A stretch of 64,000 nt of DNA, taken from Halobellus rarus. Lineage in GTDB: Archaea > Halobacteriota > Halobacteria > Halobacteriales > Haloferacaceae. The stretch lies in contig NZ_JANHDI010000011.1 of NCBI RefSeq assembly GCF_024494595.1, positions 1 to 64,000 on the forward strand. Direction: 5' to 3'. Below the pieces are notes generated by a model. It was given only the letters and a program-made list of their open reading frames with translations. It made no database searches and was not told the DNA's origin. Position 1 is the stretch's first letter, and every line of letters begins with the position of its first letter. Both the position numbers and the translations under genes were made by a program. Positions 30,931-40,494 of the stretch are shown here, in pieces.

Positions 30931-32454
30931 TCAGAATTGCTCAGTAGGCCCAGCTGATTCCTCCTCGACCTGCTCGTACATCTCATCCGGGAACGGGAGG
31001 CTGCCCCAGATCGAGTAGGGACACTGGTCCTGACCGATGCAGTAGCGCTGCAGATCGTCGTTATCGCAGTTCATCGGCAACGGCGTGTCGCCGTCGATCG
31101 TGTTCGAGAATTCGTAGCGAACTTGGTACTCGGTCTCTTGCTCGTCGTACCACGGCCACCGGGAGAAAACGTCCTTGAGGTCCGCAACGATCTCGTCGAG
31201 GCTGCTGTCTTGGTACTGCGGGAGCCACATCACCATCCGCGCGAAGTTGTAGAGATCCTTCCGAACCGGCTTCTTCTCGTGGAGTCGCTCCTCCATATTC
31301 GCCATACAGGGAAGTTCGAAGAGATCCTTAATTTCCCGCACCTCGATCTGTTCGGCCCCGGTTCCGGCCCGCCCGATTCGATAGGTGTTGACGCGCCCGT
31401 CGCGGTCGATCGTGACCGCCGAATGTGACTCGTGGTCGGCCAACGTTTTGGCGAGACTGCTCGGACTCGAGATCCAATCCGTCACGGATGATTCCCAGTC
31501 GTCCTCGGCGTCGTACGCGGTGACCGCTCGATAGAGCTCTTTCGCCGTGTGGAACTCGCCCGTTTGCGCCACGTCGTCGGGGGAATCACTCAGGGCCCGC
31601 CGGAGGACGCGAATCGTCCGTTCCCCACGGTCCCAGTTCCGCCAGATACGCTCGTGATGGCCGGTCTCGAGGAAGCGATCGATTCGCTCCGTGATCGCCG
31701 ACTCGTTCGTGGTCAGCCACGTCAGCTGGTCGTCGGAGAGCCCGTCTTCTTGCACCCGCAGGAGCTTCTTGAACGCCCGCTCAGCGTAGTCCCGATACTT
31801 GCTGTCGAAATCACCGACCGGGACGTACAGGTTGTTGTCCTTCACTTGCGTCAGTATCTCTCCGCCATCGTCACTCCCCGTCGATGACTTGCCCTCCCGA
31901 ACGAGGCATTTGCGTGACGCCGCCGCCATCGGGATTTCGAGGTACAGGCCATCACCGAACTCCGGCATCTCCGTGATGCCCGTACAGACCCGACCCGGAT
32001 GTGGGCCATCCTCACCGGGCTCCTTGCTGTACAGCACGTCGGCGATGTCCTGCTGGAGTGACCCATCGCCGTGGGCGCGGATGAGGGAGGCGAGATTGTT
32101 GACGTACAGCTCCCGGATATCGTAGAGTACCTGGATGTTCCGGGGCGACGCGTGCTCGAACTTCGGGTGCGCTTTCACACAGATCGCACTCAGCGTCGCG
32201 AGCACAGCAAGCGTCCCCGGTTCGTCGACGAACGGCTCCTCGGCAGCATCGGCACGAACCTGCTCTTTGAACGCCGCCGTCCCGAACCGCTCGACGTCGT
32301 TCACGAGGTCCTCGGGTTGGTCCTCGCCGTCGACGACGTATCGGTTGTAGCCACGCGTAAACAGCTGGTTGATGCGGGTCTCACCGTACTCCAGCGGGAG
32401 TGCCGCAACCCGATACGCTATGTCCTCGTCGTCGGTGGGGGTACTCGGACTCAT
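30931..32454 (-). CDS. primase large-subunit-like (primase-associated) protein
   Basis: A 507-aa protein with an ATG overlapping the primase small-subunit stop by 4 nt. The C-terminal region carries four spaced cysteines (LPCMAN, MNCDN, RYCIG, QCPYS), like the 4Fe-4S domain of archaeal PriL. The N-terminal part is helical with a PriL-like start. It probably works with the AEP-type primase encoded just before it to start DNA synthesis on the transferred or replicating element. Last gene of the 14-kb operon. Confidence 0.7.
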   Translation of the reverse strand: MSPSTPTDDEDIAYRVAALPLEYGETRINQLFTRGYNRYVVDGEDQPEDLVNDVERFGTAAFKEQVRADAAEEPFVDEPGTLAVLATLSAICVKAHPKFEHASPRNIQVLYDIRELYVNNLASLIRAHGDGSLQQDIADVLYSKEPGEDGPHPGRVCTGITEMPEFGDGLYLEIPMAAASRKCLVREGKSSTGSDDGGEILTQVKDNNLYVPVGDFDSKYRDYAERAFKKLLRVQEDGLSDDQLTWLTTNESAITERIDRFLETGHHERIWRNWDRGERTIRVLRRALSDSPDDVAQTGEFHTAKELYRAVTAYDAEDDWESSVTDWISSPSSLAKTLADHESHSAVTIDRDGRVNTYRIGRAGTGAEQIEVREIKDLFELPCMANMEERLHEKKPVRKDLYNFARMVMWLPQYQDSSLDEIVADLKDVFSRWPWYDEQETEYQVRYEFSNTIDGDTPLPMNCDNDDLQRYCIGQDQCPYSIWGSLPFPDEMYEQVEEESAGPTEQF

Positions 32455-33335
32455 TCGTCGATCACCTCGGGTGTCGCCGACCGAACGTCGAACGCCGGGC
32501 TCTCGATGGGTTGAACGATGCTACAGACGTCGGCGTGAAGTGAATAGGGCAGGCGAGCGACACGCCGCCGGTCGGCCGTCACGACGGGATCGATCGGGAT
32601 GTCGTACGTCTCGAGAAGGAGGTCGTTCAACACCTCGCGACTCTGCTCGTCGTATCGGTGCGCCGGGTCGGAATCCAGCAGGTAGACGTGGACCCCCTGC
32701 CCGCTGTAGACGACCATCGTCTCCTCGGCGTCGAAATCGTCCTCGAAGATGTCCCTCAGCTCGAACCCGTACTCGATGGCGCGGTCGACGTCTTCGAAGG
32801 CGTACGGATACCCCTCGGGAGCGGCGTCGAGGATACCCGCAGCGTCGCGGAGCGCATCGTCGTCCCGACTGTCGACGTCCGCCGACACCATCTCGTCCGC
32901 TCGGTCTCGGGCGATCTCTTTCGCGTCGATGTCGACGAGGAGGACCCACGGTCGTTCCCAGTGATCCAGCGCGTAGTAGACGGCGTCGGGCCGTGGGTCC
33001 GGTTCCTTCAGCACCTCCGGATCAGCAAGCGCGAACTCGCTCCGCCCCAGCGGGTCGTTGCGAGCGGGGTGTCGAATGAAGTCGACGACGTCCTCGAAGT
33101 CGTTGAACTCGGATGTCGTTCGGTCCCCCGACGGATCTGTCTGCCACGTATCCCGCCGGATGAAGTCCTTGGCTGGCACCTCGTCTTTGCGAACCGGGTG
33201 GGACTCTCGGAAGGCGATGGCGTACTGTTTCGGACCGTTAGCCGTGATGAATTCCGGCAGGTCGTCCAGATAGCGGGGGAACTCCTCGGCGTAGTAGGCG
33301 TAAATCTCCTCGCGGGTCGCCTGTCGCCAGGTCAT
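32451..33335 (-). CDS. divergent archaeo-eukaryotic primase, small-subunit-like
   Basis: A 294-aa protein with an ATG overlapping the coupling-protein stop by 4 nt. AEP signatures are visible: WVLLVDIDAKEIA (hhhDhD metal site), MVVYSGQGVHVYLLD (the SGxxxHxY-type motif) and RRVARLPYSLHADVCSIVQPI near the end, as in archaeal PriS. It is shorter than cellular PriS and lies in a conjugation operon, so it is likely the mobile element's own primase, making the complementary strand or starting replication. Confidence 0.8.
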   Translation of the reverse strand: MTWRQATREEIYAYYAEEFPRYLDDLPEFITANGPKQYAIAFRESHPVRKDEVPAKDFIRRDTWQTDPSGDRTTSEFNDFEDVVDFIRHPARNDPLGRSEFALADPEVLKEPDPRPDAVYYALDHWERPWVLLVDIDAKEIARDRADEMVSADVDSRDDDALRDAAGILDAAPEGYPYAFEDVDRAIEYGFELRDIFEDDFDAEETMVVYSGQGVHVYLLDSDPAHRYDEQSREVLNDLLLETYDIPIDPVVTADRRRVARLPYSLHADVCSIVQPIESPAFDVRSATPEVIDE

Positions 33336-36300
33336 TGGTTGAGTTCTTGGTCGAGATTTTTGAAGCCCCGAACGGTGGTCAGGCCCGCAGCATCGAACTC
33401 GTCGACGGCGTCTCTGATGGTCGCGAACGACCGTGCCGCCCGCCCGCTGACCCGCTCGCCAATCCGATCGGCGTCGGCAAGGCTATCCAGGACGTCGAGC
33501 GCCGTCTCGCGATTGTTGAAGGCCCAGATTGCGTCGGCGTCCACCGCGCTGAGTTTGTCGTAATCCTCGACCGGGGCGTGCCGGTTGTTACTCGCGAGCT
33601 CTGTTTCGCCGGCCCAGACGAGATCGCTGTCCGTGTTGAAGCCGGCCACATCCAGTACCGTGCCGTCGTCGGTTTCGTAGTACGGTTCCACGCGGACGAC
33701 GTCGTCCCGCTGCTGGAGCCAGAGCTCGAGGAGCCGGACGCCAACCTTGTGTGGCGTTTTCTCGCCGAGGTCGCCCGCTCCTGGCCCCGCCTTCAATTCT
33801 CTCCTGAGGAGGTCTCGACCGTCCGGGAGGACGGTGTAGTACTTGCGCCCGGCAGCGGAGTCCGCCTCCAAGAGATCCTGCTCTGTGAGCCGCTCTATAT
33901 GGAGGTCGTCGTATTCGTCCCGGAGCTGGCTCATCCTGTCCAGTAGCGTGTACTCGTCGTCCTCCCGGTTCATCACGTCGAGGACCCGATTCAGGAACCG
34001 GACGTCGTCACGGCTGAGCCCGCGTTGTCGGAGTTCGTCATCGGGGACGGGTACACTGCTTTCCTGGACGGGCGTTGCCCCGTTCTCCGGCTGCGCTGCT
34101 TGGTCACCAGCTGGGTCCTCGTCCGTTTCGGTGGCCTGCCCGAACAGGGAGCTCATCTCTGACTCGTCTGCATCTGGGTCGCTGTCCGTCTCGGTCGGCG
34201 TGGTCGACGTCGACGCATCTTCGGTCGTCGATTTGCTGACGAACGCGGATTGCGTCGGGTCCGTTCCTGAGTCGCCGTCGGTAGCCGAGCCCGTCGTCTC
34301 GGCCCCCGAACTCCCCCAGCCAGTCTCTTCCGGAGCAGTACTCGACTCAGTCGGCTCTGTTAGCCCGTGCTGGGCCTGTGTCCGCTCGACCATCCGTGGC
34401 CGGGACACGGACTCGAAATGGTCTTCCTGGGGCTCTGTGAGCGGCTGGTCGCTTTCTGGATGCCCCGGCGCAATCGGGAGCGGCTTCAACGAAAACGGCG
34501 GCGGCCCAGTCTCGCCGAACGATGGACTGGGGAGTTGGGCGATCCACTCGCCACTTGGGAGCGTGTTGATTCGGTTGCGGAGTTCGGTCGGGCTGAGGTC
34601 CTCGTGGGCCAGCGACTCCGCGAGGTCGCGCTCGATCGAGATATTGCCGATGAGCTTCGTCTTGATGTTGTTCAGCACCTCGTCGTAGGCCCGCTCGTTC
34701 CGATTTCGTACCTGTTCAGGGAACTGCATCACGAGCCCCATACTCAGCCCGAACGATCGGCCCTGCGGCAGTAGCTGCTCGGAGACGAGCTTCGTCGACG
34801 CAACCGGCGCCGCCTCTTCGATGATGAGGTTCGTGAGCTTCTCGTAGTCGGTCTGGCCATCGCGCCGGCGCACCTGCACGGCGTCCCAAAGGTTGCTCAA
34901 CAGCAGGAGTGTGATCGCTCGCTGTGCCTCCGGTCGGAGGTCACCGAGGTCGAAGATGATGGTGGCGTCTTCATCGAGGAACTCCCGAAAGTCGAAGCGG
35001 TTGTCGACGTACTCGCCGGCGTCATTCTGCTCGGGGACGTGGCTGAAGATCCGCCGAAGATGCGCGTCCTCTTTGAGCTTGTCGAGGCGGTTCCCGACGG
35101 CGTCCATCGACACCTGGAACTGGTGGTTGTCCTTCGCGAAGTGACGCGTCAGCGATTCCTCGATGTTCTGGTTGTCCGCCGAGACCGGGGGAATCGTCTG
35201 GTCGCGCTGCATCCGGAGCGCGGCGGCGAAGAGGTCGTCCAGCCCGAACACGTCGCTCCCGTACTCCTCGTCGAACAGCGCCTTGATCAGGTAGCTCAGA
35301 ATCTCGTTCGCGACGAACGCCTGGCCGTACTGCTCGCGGCCCATAATCATCCGGAGGATGTCGTGGAAGTGGTCGACTTTGTCCTGAATCGCGTCCTCAC
35401 GGTTGCGACCCGCTTCGAGCGCGGGACGGATATCGAAAAACGAGAACGCGGGGATGGTCTCCGGGACGCGGAAGTGGTAGACGTCGTCGAGGCCACCGAA
35501 CCGCTCGTAGTGGCAGCGCAGGTAGTTCTCACACATCCCGTCACCCTTCGGGTCGACAAGGACGACGGGGCCACCAGTCGTCTCGCGGAGCGAGAGGGCG
35601 TCGTTGATGATGGCCTTCGACTTCCCGCCACCCGTCGACGCGAACCGCCCGTAATGCGTTGGTAACAGGTCCGGCGGGATCCTAATGGGGTCTGGTCGTG
35701 GCTCACCGTTTTCGTCGAGCGCGTAGCCGATGGCCATCCCGTCCTGGAACTGCTGGATCAGATCTGGGTTGGGCCACGGGAGCGGGTTCCGACTCTTTTG
35801 TTCGGCTCTGGTTCCCCGCGTCCCTTCGACGGTCAACTGTTCGGAGGAAGGGACGAGGACGAAGTTCGCGAGCTCTGTTCCACAGAGAGTCAGTTCGGGG
35901 CGGGTCTTCCCCCGACCCGTCGTCAACTCGCGATTGAGGAGGCGCTGGAGAGCGGCCCGTGCCTTCTTTTCCTTGGTTTTCTCACGGAAGCCGCTGTCCC
36001 GGAGGCGTTGCCCCTCGACCTCATAGAACGGCCCATCAAGGGGGTCGAACACGGGGAGGAGCGAGTCCATCCGGCCATCGAGGTCCTCGCGGGTGTCGTC
36101 GGTGGGGACGCCGACGGCGCGGATGTTGACCGTGAACGACCGTTTGGCGTTCTTCGCGTCGATGTACTCGATCCGCTTCTCGACGGCCTCGCTGAGCTGC
36201 CGGTCGTCCTGGTCGCTCCGCTGGTCCTCGACCTCGAGCAACGACCCGACGACCTCCTGGAAGAACGTGTCCCGACCGTCGACGAGGTCCTCCTTCCGCA

Positions 36301-37156
36301 CCTCCGCATCGGACTGCCAGCTGGCGCGCCGTTGGAAGACGACCTGGAACGCGGTCGGGGCTGTCGCCTCCATCAGATGGTCGATCAGCGACGCCAGCGC
36401 CGCACCCGGTTCGTCGACGGATGAGAGATCGCCGCTCGTTTCCTCTGTCGTGAACGGCGTCAGCGAGGTCATCCAGTCCTGCTTCCGCGACGCGGAGCCA
36501 CACCACCGAACCCCGAGCGGCGAGACAGCGTCTTGGGCCGGGCGGGCCAGAATCGTTCCCGCCGGTGTCATCGTCGGCTTCTCGATGGCCCGTCGCTCTT
36601 CCTCGTCGTCTGGAAGTGCATCGGGCGGCGCTAGTTCGAGGGCTGAGTCCCCGACAGTAACGTGATGATCGGGGACGCTCGTGGCTGCTGTACCGCCGTC
36701 GACAACGGGGTCGGCTTCGGCTGGCTCGGAGTCCGCTGATTCCTCGTCGACGATGTCGTACTGTTCTGCCGGGCCAAACTCGTACTGCAACCGCCCGGCC
36801 TCGTAGTGGTCGACGAATTCCTGGGGTGTGAGATCGATTGGCTGAATGAGCCGAGCGGCGACGTCGACGTCGACGCGCTCGATGTCGAACGTGGCCGGAT
36901 AGATGGAGCGGAGGCGCTTCTCGAGCGTATCGAGATGGGCATCGGCCCCGTAGAAGAACTCTACTGGGTCATCCGGGCCGTCACTGATCGCGAGGAACTC
37001 GAATCGGGGTGGTGTCTCACTGTGGAGTGGGTTCAGCTTCGCCCCGAGGCCCGACGAGCCGGGCGTGGTCAGCTTGTGGAGGCTGTCGAGGACTCGGGGG
37101 ATGCTCTCCGGGTCAAGCCGCTCGGATGTCGGCGTGACGCGCAGGTACTCAGCCAT
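33332..37156 (-). CDS. VirD4-like coupling ATPase with C-terminal winged-helix and nuclease-like domain
   Basis: ATG at 37156 (MAEYLRVTP) gives 1274 aa and overlaps the VirB4 gene by 8 nt. After about 500 residues comes Walker A in GRFASTGGGKSKAI (near 504-514), then VVLVDPKGDGM and a Walker B-like LTNLIIEEAAPVAS. This is the HerA/FtsK-type layout of conjugative coupling proteins. A long acidic Ser/Thr linker (near 880-1010) leads to a winged helix (LSRDDVRFLNRVLDVM...LTEQDLLE) and a domain with LDVAGFNTDSDLVWAGETELAS. The last part resembles replication-relaxation/nuclease-like domains. No separate relaxase is seen, so this extension may fill that role. Confidence 0.75.
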   Translation of the reverse strand: MAEYLRVTPTSERLDPESIPRVLDSLHKLTTPGSSGLGAKLNPLHSETPPRFEFLAISDGPDDPVEFFYGADAHLDTLEKRLRSIYPATFDIERVDVDVAARLIQPIDLTPQEFVDHYEAGRLQYEFGPAEQYDIVDEESADSEPAEADPVVDGGTAATSVPDHHVTVGDSALELAPPDALPDDEEERRAIEKPTMTPAGTILARPAQDAVSPLGVRWCGSASRKQDWMTSLTPFTTEETSGDLSSVDEPGAALASLIDHLMEATAPTAFQVVFQRRASWQSDAEVRKEDLVDGRDTFFQEVVGSLLEVEDQRSDQDDRQLSEAVEKRIEYIDAKNAKRSFTVNIRAVGVPTDDTREDLDGRMDSLLPVFDPLDGPFYEVEGQRLRDSGFREKTKEKKARAALQRLLNRELTTGRGKTRPELTLCGTELANFVLVPSSEQLTVEGTRGTRAEQKSRNPLPWPNPDLIQQFQDGMAIGYALDENGEPRPDPIRIPPDLLPTHYGRFASTGGGKSKAIINDALSLRETTGGPVVLVDPKGDGMCENYLRCHYERFGGLDDVYHFRVPETIPAFSFFDIRPALEAGRNREDAIQDKVDHFHDILRMIMGREQYGQAFVANEILSYLIKALFDEEYGSDVFGLDDLFAAALRMQRDQTIPPVSADNQNIEESLTRHFAKDNHQFQVSMDAVGNRLDKLKEDAHLRRIFSHVPEQNDAGEYVDNRFDFREFLDEDATIIFDLGDLRPEAQRAITLLLLSNLWDAVQVRRRDGQTDYEKLTNLIIEEAAPVASTKLVSEQLLPQGRSFGLSMGLVMQFPEQVRNRNERAYDEVLNNIKTKLIGNISIERDLAESLAHEDLSPTELRNRINTLPSGEWIAQLPSPSFGETGPPPFSLKPLPIAPGHPESDQPLTEPQEDHFESVSRPRMVERTQAQHGLTEPTESSTAPEETGWGSSGAETTGSATDGDSGTDPTQSAFVSKSTTEDASTSTTPTETDSDPDADESEMSSLFGQATETDEDPAGDQAAQPENGATPVQESSVPVPDDELRQRGLSRDDVRFLNRVLDVMNREDDEYTLLDRMSQLRDEYDDLHIERLTEQDLLEADSAAGRKYYTVLPDGRDLLRRELKAGPGAGDLGEKTPHKVGVRLLELWLQQRDDVVRVEPYYETDDGTVLDVAGFNTDSDLVWAGETELASNNRHAPVEDYDKLSAVDADAIWAFNNRETALDVLDSLADADRIGERVSGRAARSFATIRDAVDEFDAAGLTTVRGFKNLDQELNQ

Positions 37157-39383
37157 CGTTGGTGTCCTCCGTAGTCCCGCCATCTAGCTCAGCTTCGACG
37201 GCGTCTGATTCCTCGTTCAGTTCGCTCGTTTCGTTCGTTCCGTTCGTTGCTCGGTGTTCGAGCTCTTCCTGGAACTCCTCCATCTCGGTATCGACGGCTT
37301 CGTCGCCGGCGCCGGGCAGTGAGGATCGGACCTGTGAGGTCGGGTCGAAGTCGATGACCTGCTTCTCCTTGGGCATCGCTTTGACCTGGATGCCGCGCCA
37401 CTCGCCGTCGACGCCCACGAGTGCCTCGGAGAAGCCGGCGTCCTCGTTGCCGGGCACGGCGTCCTGGACGAACCGCATCTGCGCGTAGTTCAGCCCGAAC
37501 TCGTCGGCCCATTCCTCGTCCATCCCGTCGAGGCGGTGGAACTGCTTGACCGCGCACTGATCCAGGATGGCCTCGCTTTCGGCGTGTTCGAAGAACTCGT
37601 CGACGGTCTGCGTGACCAGCCGGATCGAGAGGTCGTGGTGACGGTGGTGGCGGAACACCGTCTCGAGGAACGCCAGGCTCGCGGCGTCCTGCATGATGTA
37701 GCGCGCCTCGTCGATGTAGAACACGACCTCCTTCTCCGAGACTTTCGCCCGCTCGTACACCAGCGAGATGAGTAGCTGCATCGTCAGCGCCGTGCTGCTG
37801 TCGACGCTGCCCTCCTGCTGGGCGAGGTCGAGGTAGATGACCTTCTCGTCCCGGATGTCGAAGTCCGATTCTTGGCCGAGGTTGGCGTGCCGACCGTCGT
37901 TCTCGAAGGGACGGAGCTGGTCGAGGAGCCACGTCGCGTCCTCCTTGATCTTCCCCGCCTCCTCGTCGGACCGGACGACGAACTCCTCGGGCTCGTCGAC
38001 CATGTCCTCGAAGACGTCCATCATATCCTGAATCGTCGGACTCGGGTTGCCGTGCGTGGAGATGTCGTCGGTGATGCCGTTTCGCTTGTACGCCCGTTTG
38101 AGCCCGAGTTCCAGCGTCGTCCGGCGGTCGCCCAGCGAGATGCCGCGGAGGGCGAAGAAGTTGGTGAGGAAGCTCATCGCGTCGTCGAGCTTCTCGTTGA
38201 ACGGACTCGCGTCCTCGCCCATCGCCCGCTGGACGTGCTCGGGTGTCTCCCGGATTTCCAAGGGGTTCAGCCCGAGCGTCCCGCCGACCGTGATCCGCTT
38301 GGCGTCGAGCGCTTCCGCGACGCCGGCCCAGTTATTCAACGGCTCGAGGATGATGCCGATACGGTCCTTGCTCTGCTCGATGGAGCGGATGAAGTTCTGC
38401 TTCGAACTGAACGACTTCCCCGAGCCGGTGTCGCCGACGGTGAACATCGCGTACCCATTGTCCCGGGCGAACGGGTCGATGACGACCGGGCTCTGGTTGT
38501 CCTTGTGAATCCCGAACTCGACGCCACCTTCCTCGAGGATCGTCGCGTTGTGCGGTGAGGACAGCAAGGCGCCGACGGCGCCGCCGAGCGCAATCGACGT
38601 CCGGCCGAACTCATTGTCACCGATGGGCGCGGCGGACTGGAGAGTGAGATCCTGGCGGCAGATCGCCGTCTTCGGCGTGAGGTTCGCCGGGTCGTCACGG
38701 AGCGCGCTCTTGACCTTCTGGACGGCGTCGCGGAGTTCCTCCTTCTCGTCGGCCCGGACCGTGATGAACATCCCCTGGTCGAAGACGTTCGCGCCGTTCT
38801 CGACGGCCTTGTACGTCGCTGCGGCCTCGTTGGCGCGTTCCTGCAGGTAGGCACTCCGGACGCTCTGTTCGAGGTCAGCGTCGACCTGGAGGTCGTCAGC
38901 GATGTCCTGTAGTTCGTTCCGCGCCCGCTCCTGGTTCTTCGGCGTGATGTGGGCCGTCAGGTCGAACTGCACGTCGGTCATCTCGAAGAGTTCGGAGAGG
39001 TAGCCGTCGTTGGGGTAGTCCGGGTAATCAGCGATGTACAGCGTCGTCGTCCACTGTTCGCCAACCCGTGCCGCGCGCGTCTCCCACTCGATCGCCGCCG
39101 GCGCCGTCACCGTCTTGTGTGACTCGGCGATATCGTCGAGAAGCTGGCGTTCGGCCGCGCCCTGTTCGATGGTCTCCTCGTCGAGGAGGTCCGAGAACTC
39201 GACCTCTTCCTCATCGTCTTCGGTGTACCAGTCCCAGAGGAGTTTCCCGCCGATGCCGACCAGTACCGCGAGCAGGATGTAGAGGGCCGCCCCTTCAGCT
39301 GAGGTTGGGTTCGTGAGCCACTCTGTGAGCTGGCCGACGGCTCCGCTGCCCGTCTGGAGGGCGAGGTTACGCATCGTGGTCAT
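37149..39383 (-). CDS. VirB4-like type IV secretion ATPase
   Basis: ATG at 39383 (MTTMRNLALQ) overlaps the end of the preceding gene; 744 aa. One N-terminal membrane helix (GAALYILLAVLVGIGG) is followed by the VirB4 N-domain (WTTTLYIADYPDYP). The ATPase core has Walker A in MFTVGDTGSGKSF (about 317-324), Walker B in VVFYIDEARYIM, and HRHHDLSIRLVTQTVDEFF. It powers assembly of the transfer apparatus. The C-terminus is acidic and probably disordered. Confidence 0.85.
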   Translation of the reverse strand: MTTMRNLALQTGSGAVGQLTEWLTNPTSAEGAALYILLAVLVGIGGKLLWDWYTEDDEEEVEFSDLLDEETIEQGAAERQLLDDIAESHKTVTAPAAIEWETRAARVGEQWTTTLYIADYPDYPNDGYLSELFEMTDVQFDLTAHITPKNQERARNELQDIADDLQVDADLEQSVRSAYLQERANEAAATYKAVENGANVFDQGMFITVRADEKEELRDAVQKVKSALRDDPANLTPKTAICRQDLTLQSAAPIGDNEFGRTSIALGGAVGALLSSPHNATILEEGGVEFGIHKDNQSPVVIDPFARDNGYAMFTVGDTGSGKSFSSKQNFIRSIEQSKDRIGIILEPLNNWAGVAEALDAKRITVGGTLGLNPLEIRETPEHVQRAMGEDASPFNEKLDDAMSFLTNFFALRGISLGDRRTTLELGLKRAYKRNGITDDISTHGNPSPTIQDMMDVFEDMVDEPEEFVVRSDEEAGKIKEDATWLLDQLRPFENDGRHANLGQESDFDIRDEKVIYLDLAQQEGSVDSSTALTMQLLISLVYERAKVSEKEVVFYIDEARYIMQDAASLAFLETVFRHHRHHDLSIRLVTQTVDEFFEHAESEAILDQCAVKQFHRLDGMDEEWADEFGLNYAQMRFVQDAVPGNEDAGFSEALVGVDGEWRGIQVKAMPKEKQVIDFDPTSQVRSSLPGAGDEAVDTEMEEFQEELEHRATNGTNETSELNEESDAVEAELDGGTTEDTNDG

Positions 39384-40488
39384 CCTCCCGGCGCGAATGG
39401 CCGATGATGGGTTGGTCGCGAACGACACTCTCTGCGTCGTCGTACTCGTGTTCGCGGCCGTTCCAGAAGTCCATATTCAACACGAAGAGTTCGACCGTGC
39501 TGAGCCGCCGAGCGGACCACCCGGAGGCCTGCTGGATGAACTCCGACCGCACGTCGTTGACCCGGCTATCCAGCTTCTCGAACATCTGTGCGCGGCGCTC
39601 GACGTCGGTGAGGTCCTCGCGGCGGGTCACAAACGGGTTGAACAGGAACCCGATGACGGGGAACTGCGTCAGCTTCTCGGCTGGTGTCCCCTCATCCCGG
39701 AAGCGGTCGTAGACTTCCAGCGGCGTGACCTCGACGCCGATGTAGTACCGTACCTGCTGGATGCCCCGTTCGCGCATCTCCTTCGGCCGCGTCTCCCGAT
39801 ACTCCTCGAGAAGCTCCCGGAAGATCGGATTTTCTTTGACGTCCTCGTCGTTCAGGCGGTCTTCGATGTTCTCGGTGATCTGTTCGACCGGGAACGAGCG
39901 GGTCGTCGCGTGGAGTTTGAGCTTTGAGTCCAGTTCCTTATTGGCGAACTCCTCGCCGGCGTCCTGGAGCTGTGCCCAGTCGTCGGACATTGCGAAGTCC
40001 ATGTTGCCGGGGTCGACCTCGATGAACGCCTCCATCGTGCCGTCGGCGCGCTGGATCGCGCCGGCCCCCGGCCACGCCCGTTCGATGTTCGTGAGGTCCT
40101 GCGTCCGCTCATCGGGCTTGAACGGCGTGTAGTTCGCGAGCCCGCCCTCGTTGCGCTCTGTCTCGTTGGTACTACTGTCGGCCTCTTCCGGGGCGCTGAA
40201 CGTAATCTGGGGGCGCTTGACGTAGCGGTAGACATCCTTCGCCCACGTCCACGCATTCAGGTGGTCGGGCGAGACGTAGACGATCGCGACGCCGAACCCG
40301 AAGCCACCCGCGACGAACGGCAGGGCGAGTGATTCGATGCCGGTGAGGCCGGCGATGAACAGGCCGACGATCGGGAAGGCGATCAGGACGCCGACGTCGC
40401 CTTCCTCGATGTTGAGGTAGGGAATGCGACTCTCCTCACCGAACTGGTCCATGATGCGCCGTGCGGCTGCGTCTTGGTCGATGGACAT
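39367..40488 (-). CDS. VirB3/PrgI-like membrane protein with extra cytoplasmic domain
   Basis: A 373-aa protein with an ATG start. Two adjacent membrane helices (VGVLIAFPIVGLFIAGL and LALPFVAGGFGFGVAIV) form a PrgI/VirB3-like hairpin. The following 280 residues, including IERAWPGAGAIQRADGTMEAFIEVDPGN and LKLHATTRSFPVEQI, resemble the non-ATPase N-domain that accompanies VirB4. It overlaps the VirB4 gene, as expected for VirB3-VirB4 partners. Confidence 0.65.
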   Translation of the reverse strand: MSIDQDAAARRIMDQFGEESRIPYLNIEEGDVGVLIAFPIVGLFIAGLTGIESLALPFVAGGFGFGVAIVYVSPDHLNAWTWAKDVYRYVKRPQITFSAPEEADSSTNETERNEGGLANYTPFKPDERTQDLTNIERAWPGAGAIQRADGTMEAFIEVDPGNMDFAMSDDWAQLQDAGEEFANKELDSKLKLHATTRSFPVEQITENIEDRLNDEDVKENPIFRELLEEYRETRPKEMRERGIQQVRYYIGVEVTPLEVYDRFRDEGTPAEKLTQFPVIGFLFNPFVTRREDLTDVERRAQMFEKLDSRVNDVRSEFIQQASGWSARRLSTVELFVLNMDFWNGREHEYDDAESVVRDQPIIGHSRREDDHDA

Positions 40489-40494
40489 GGATTG

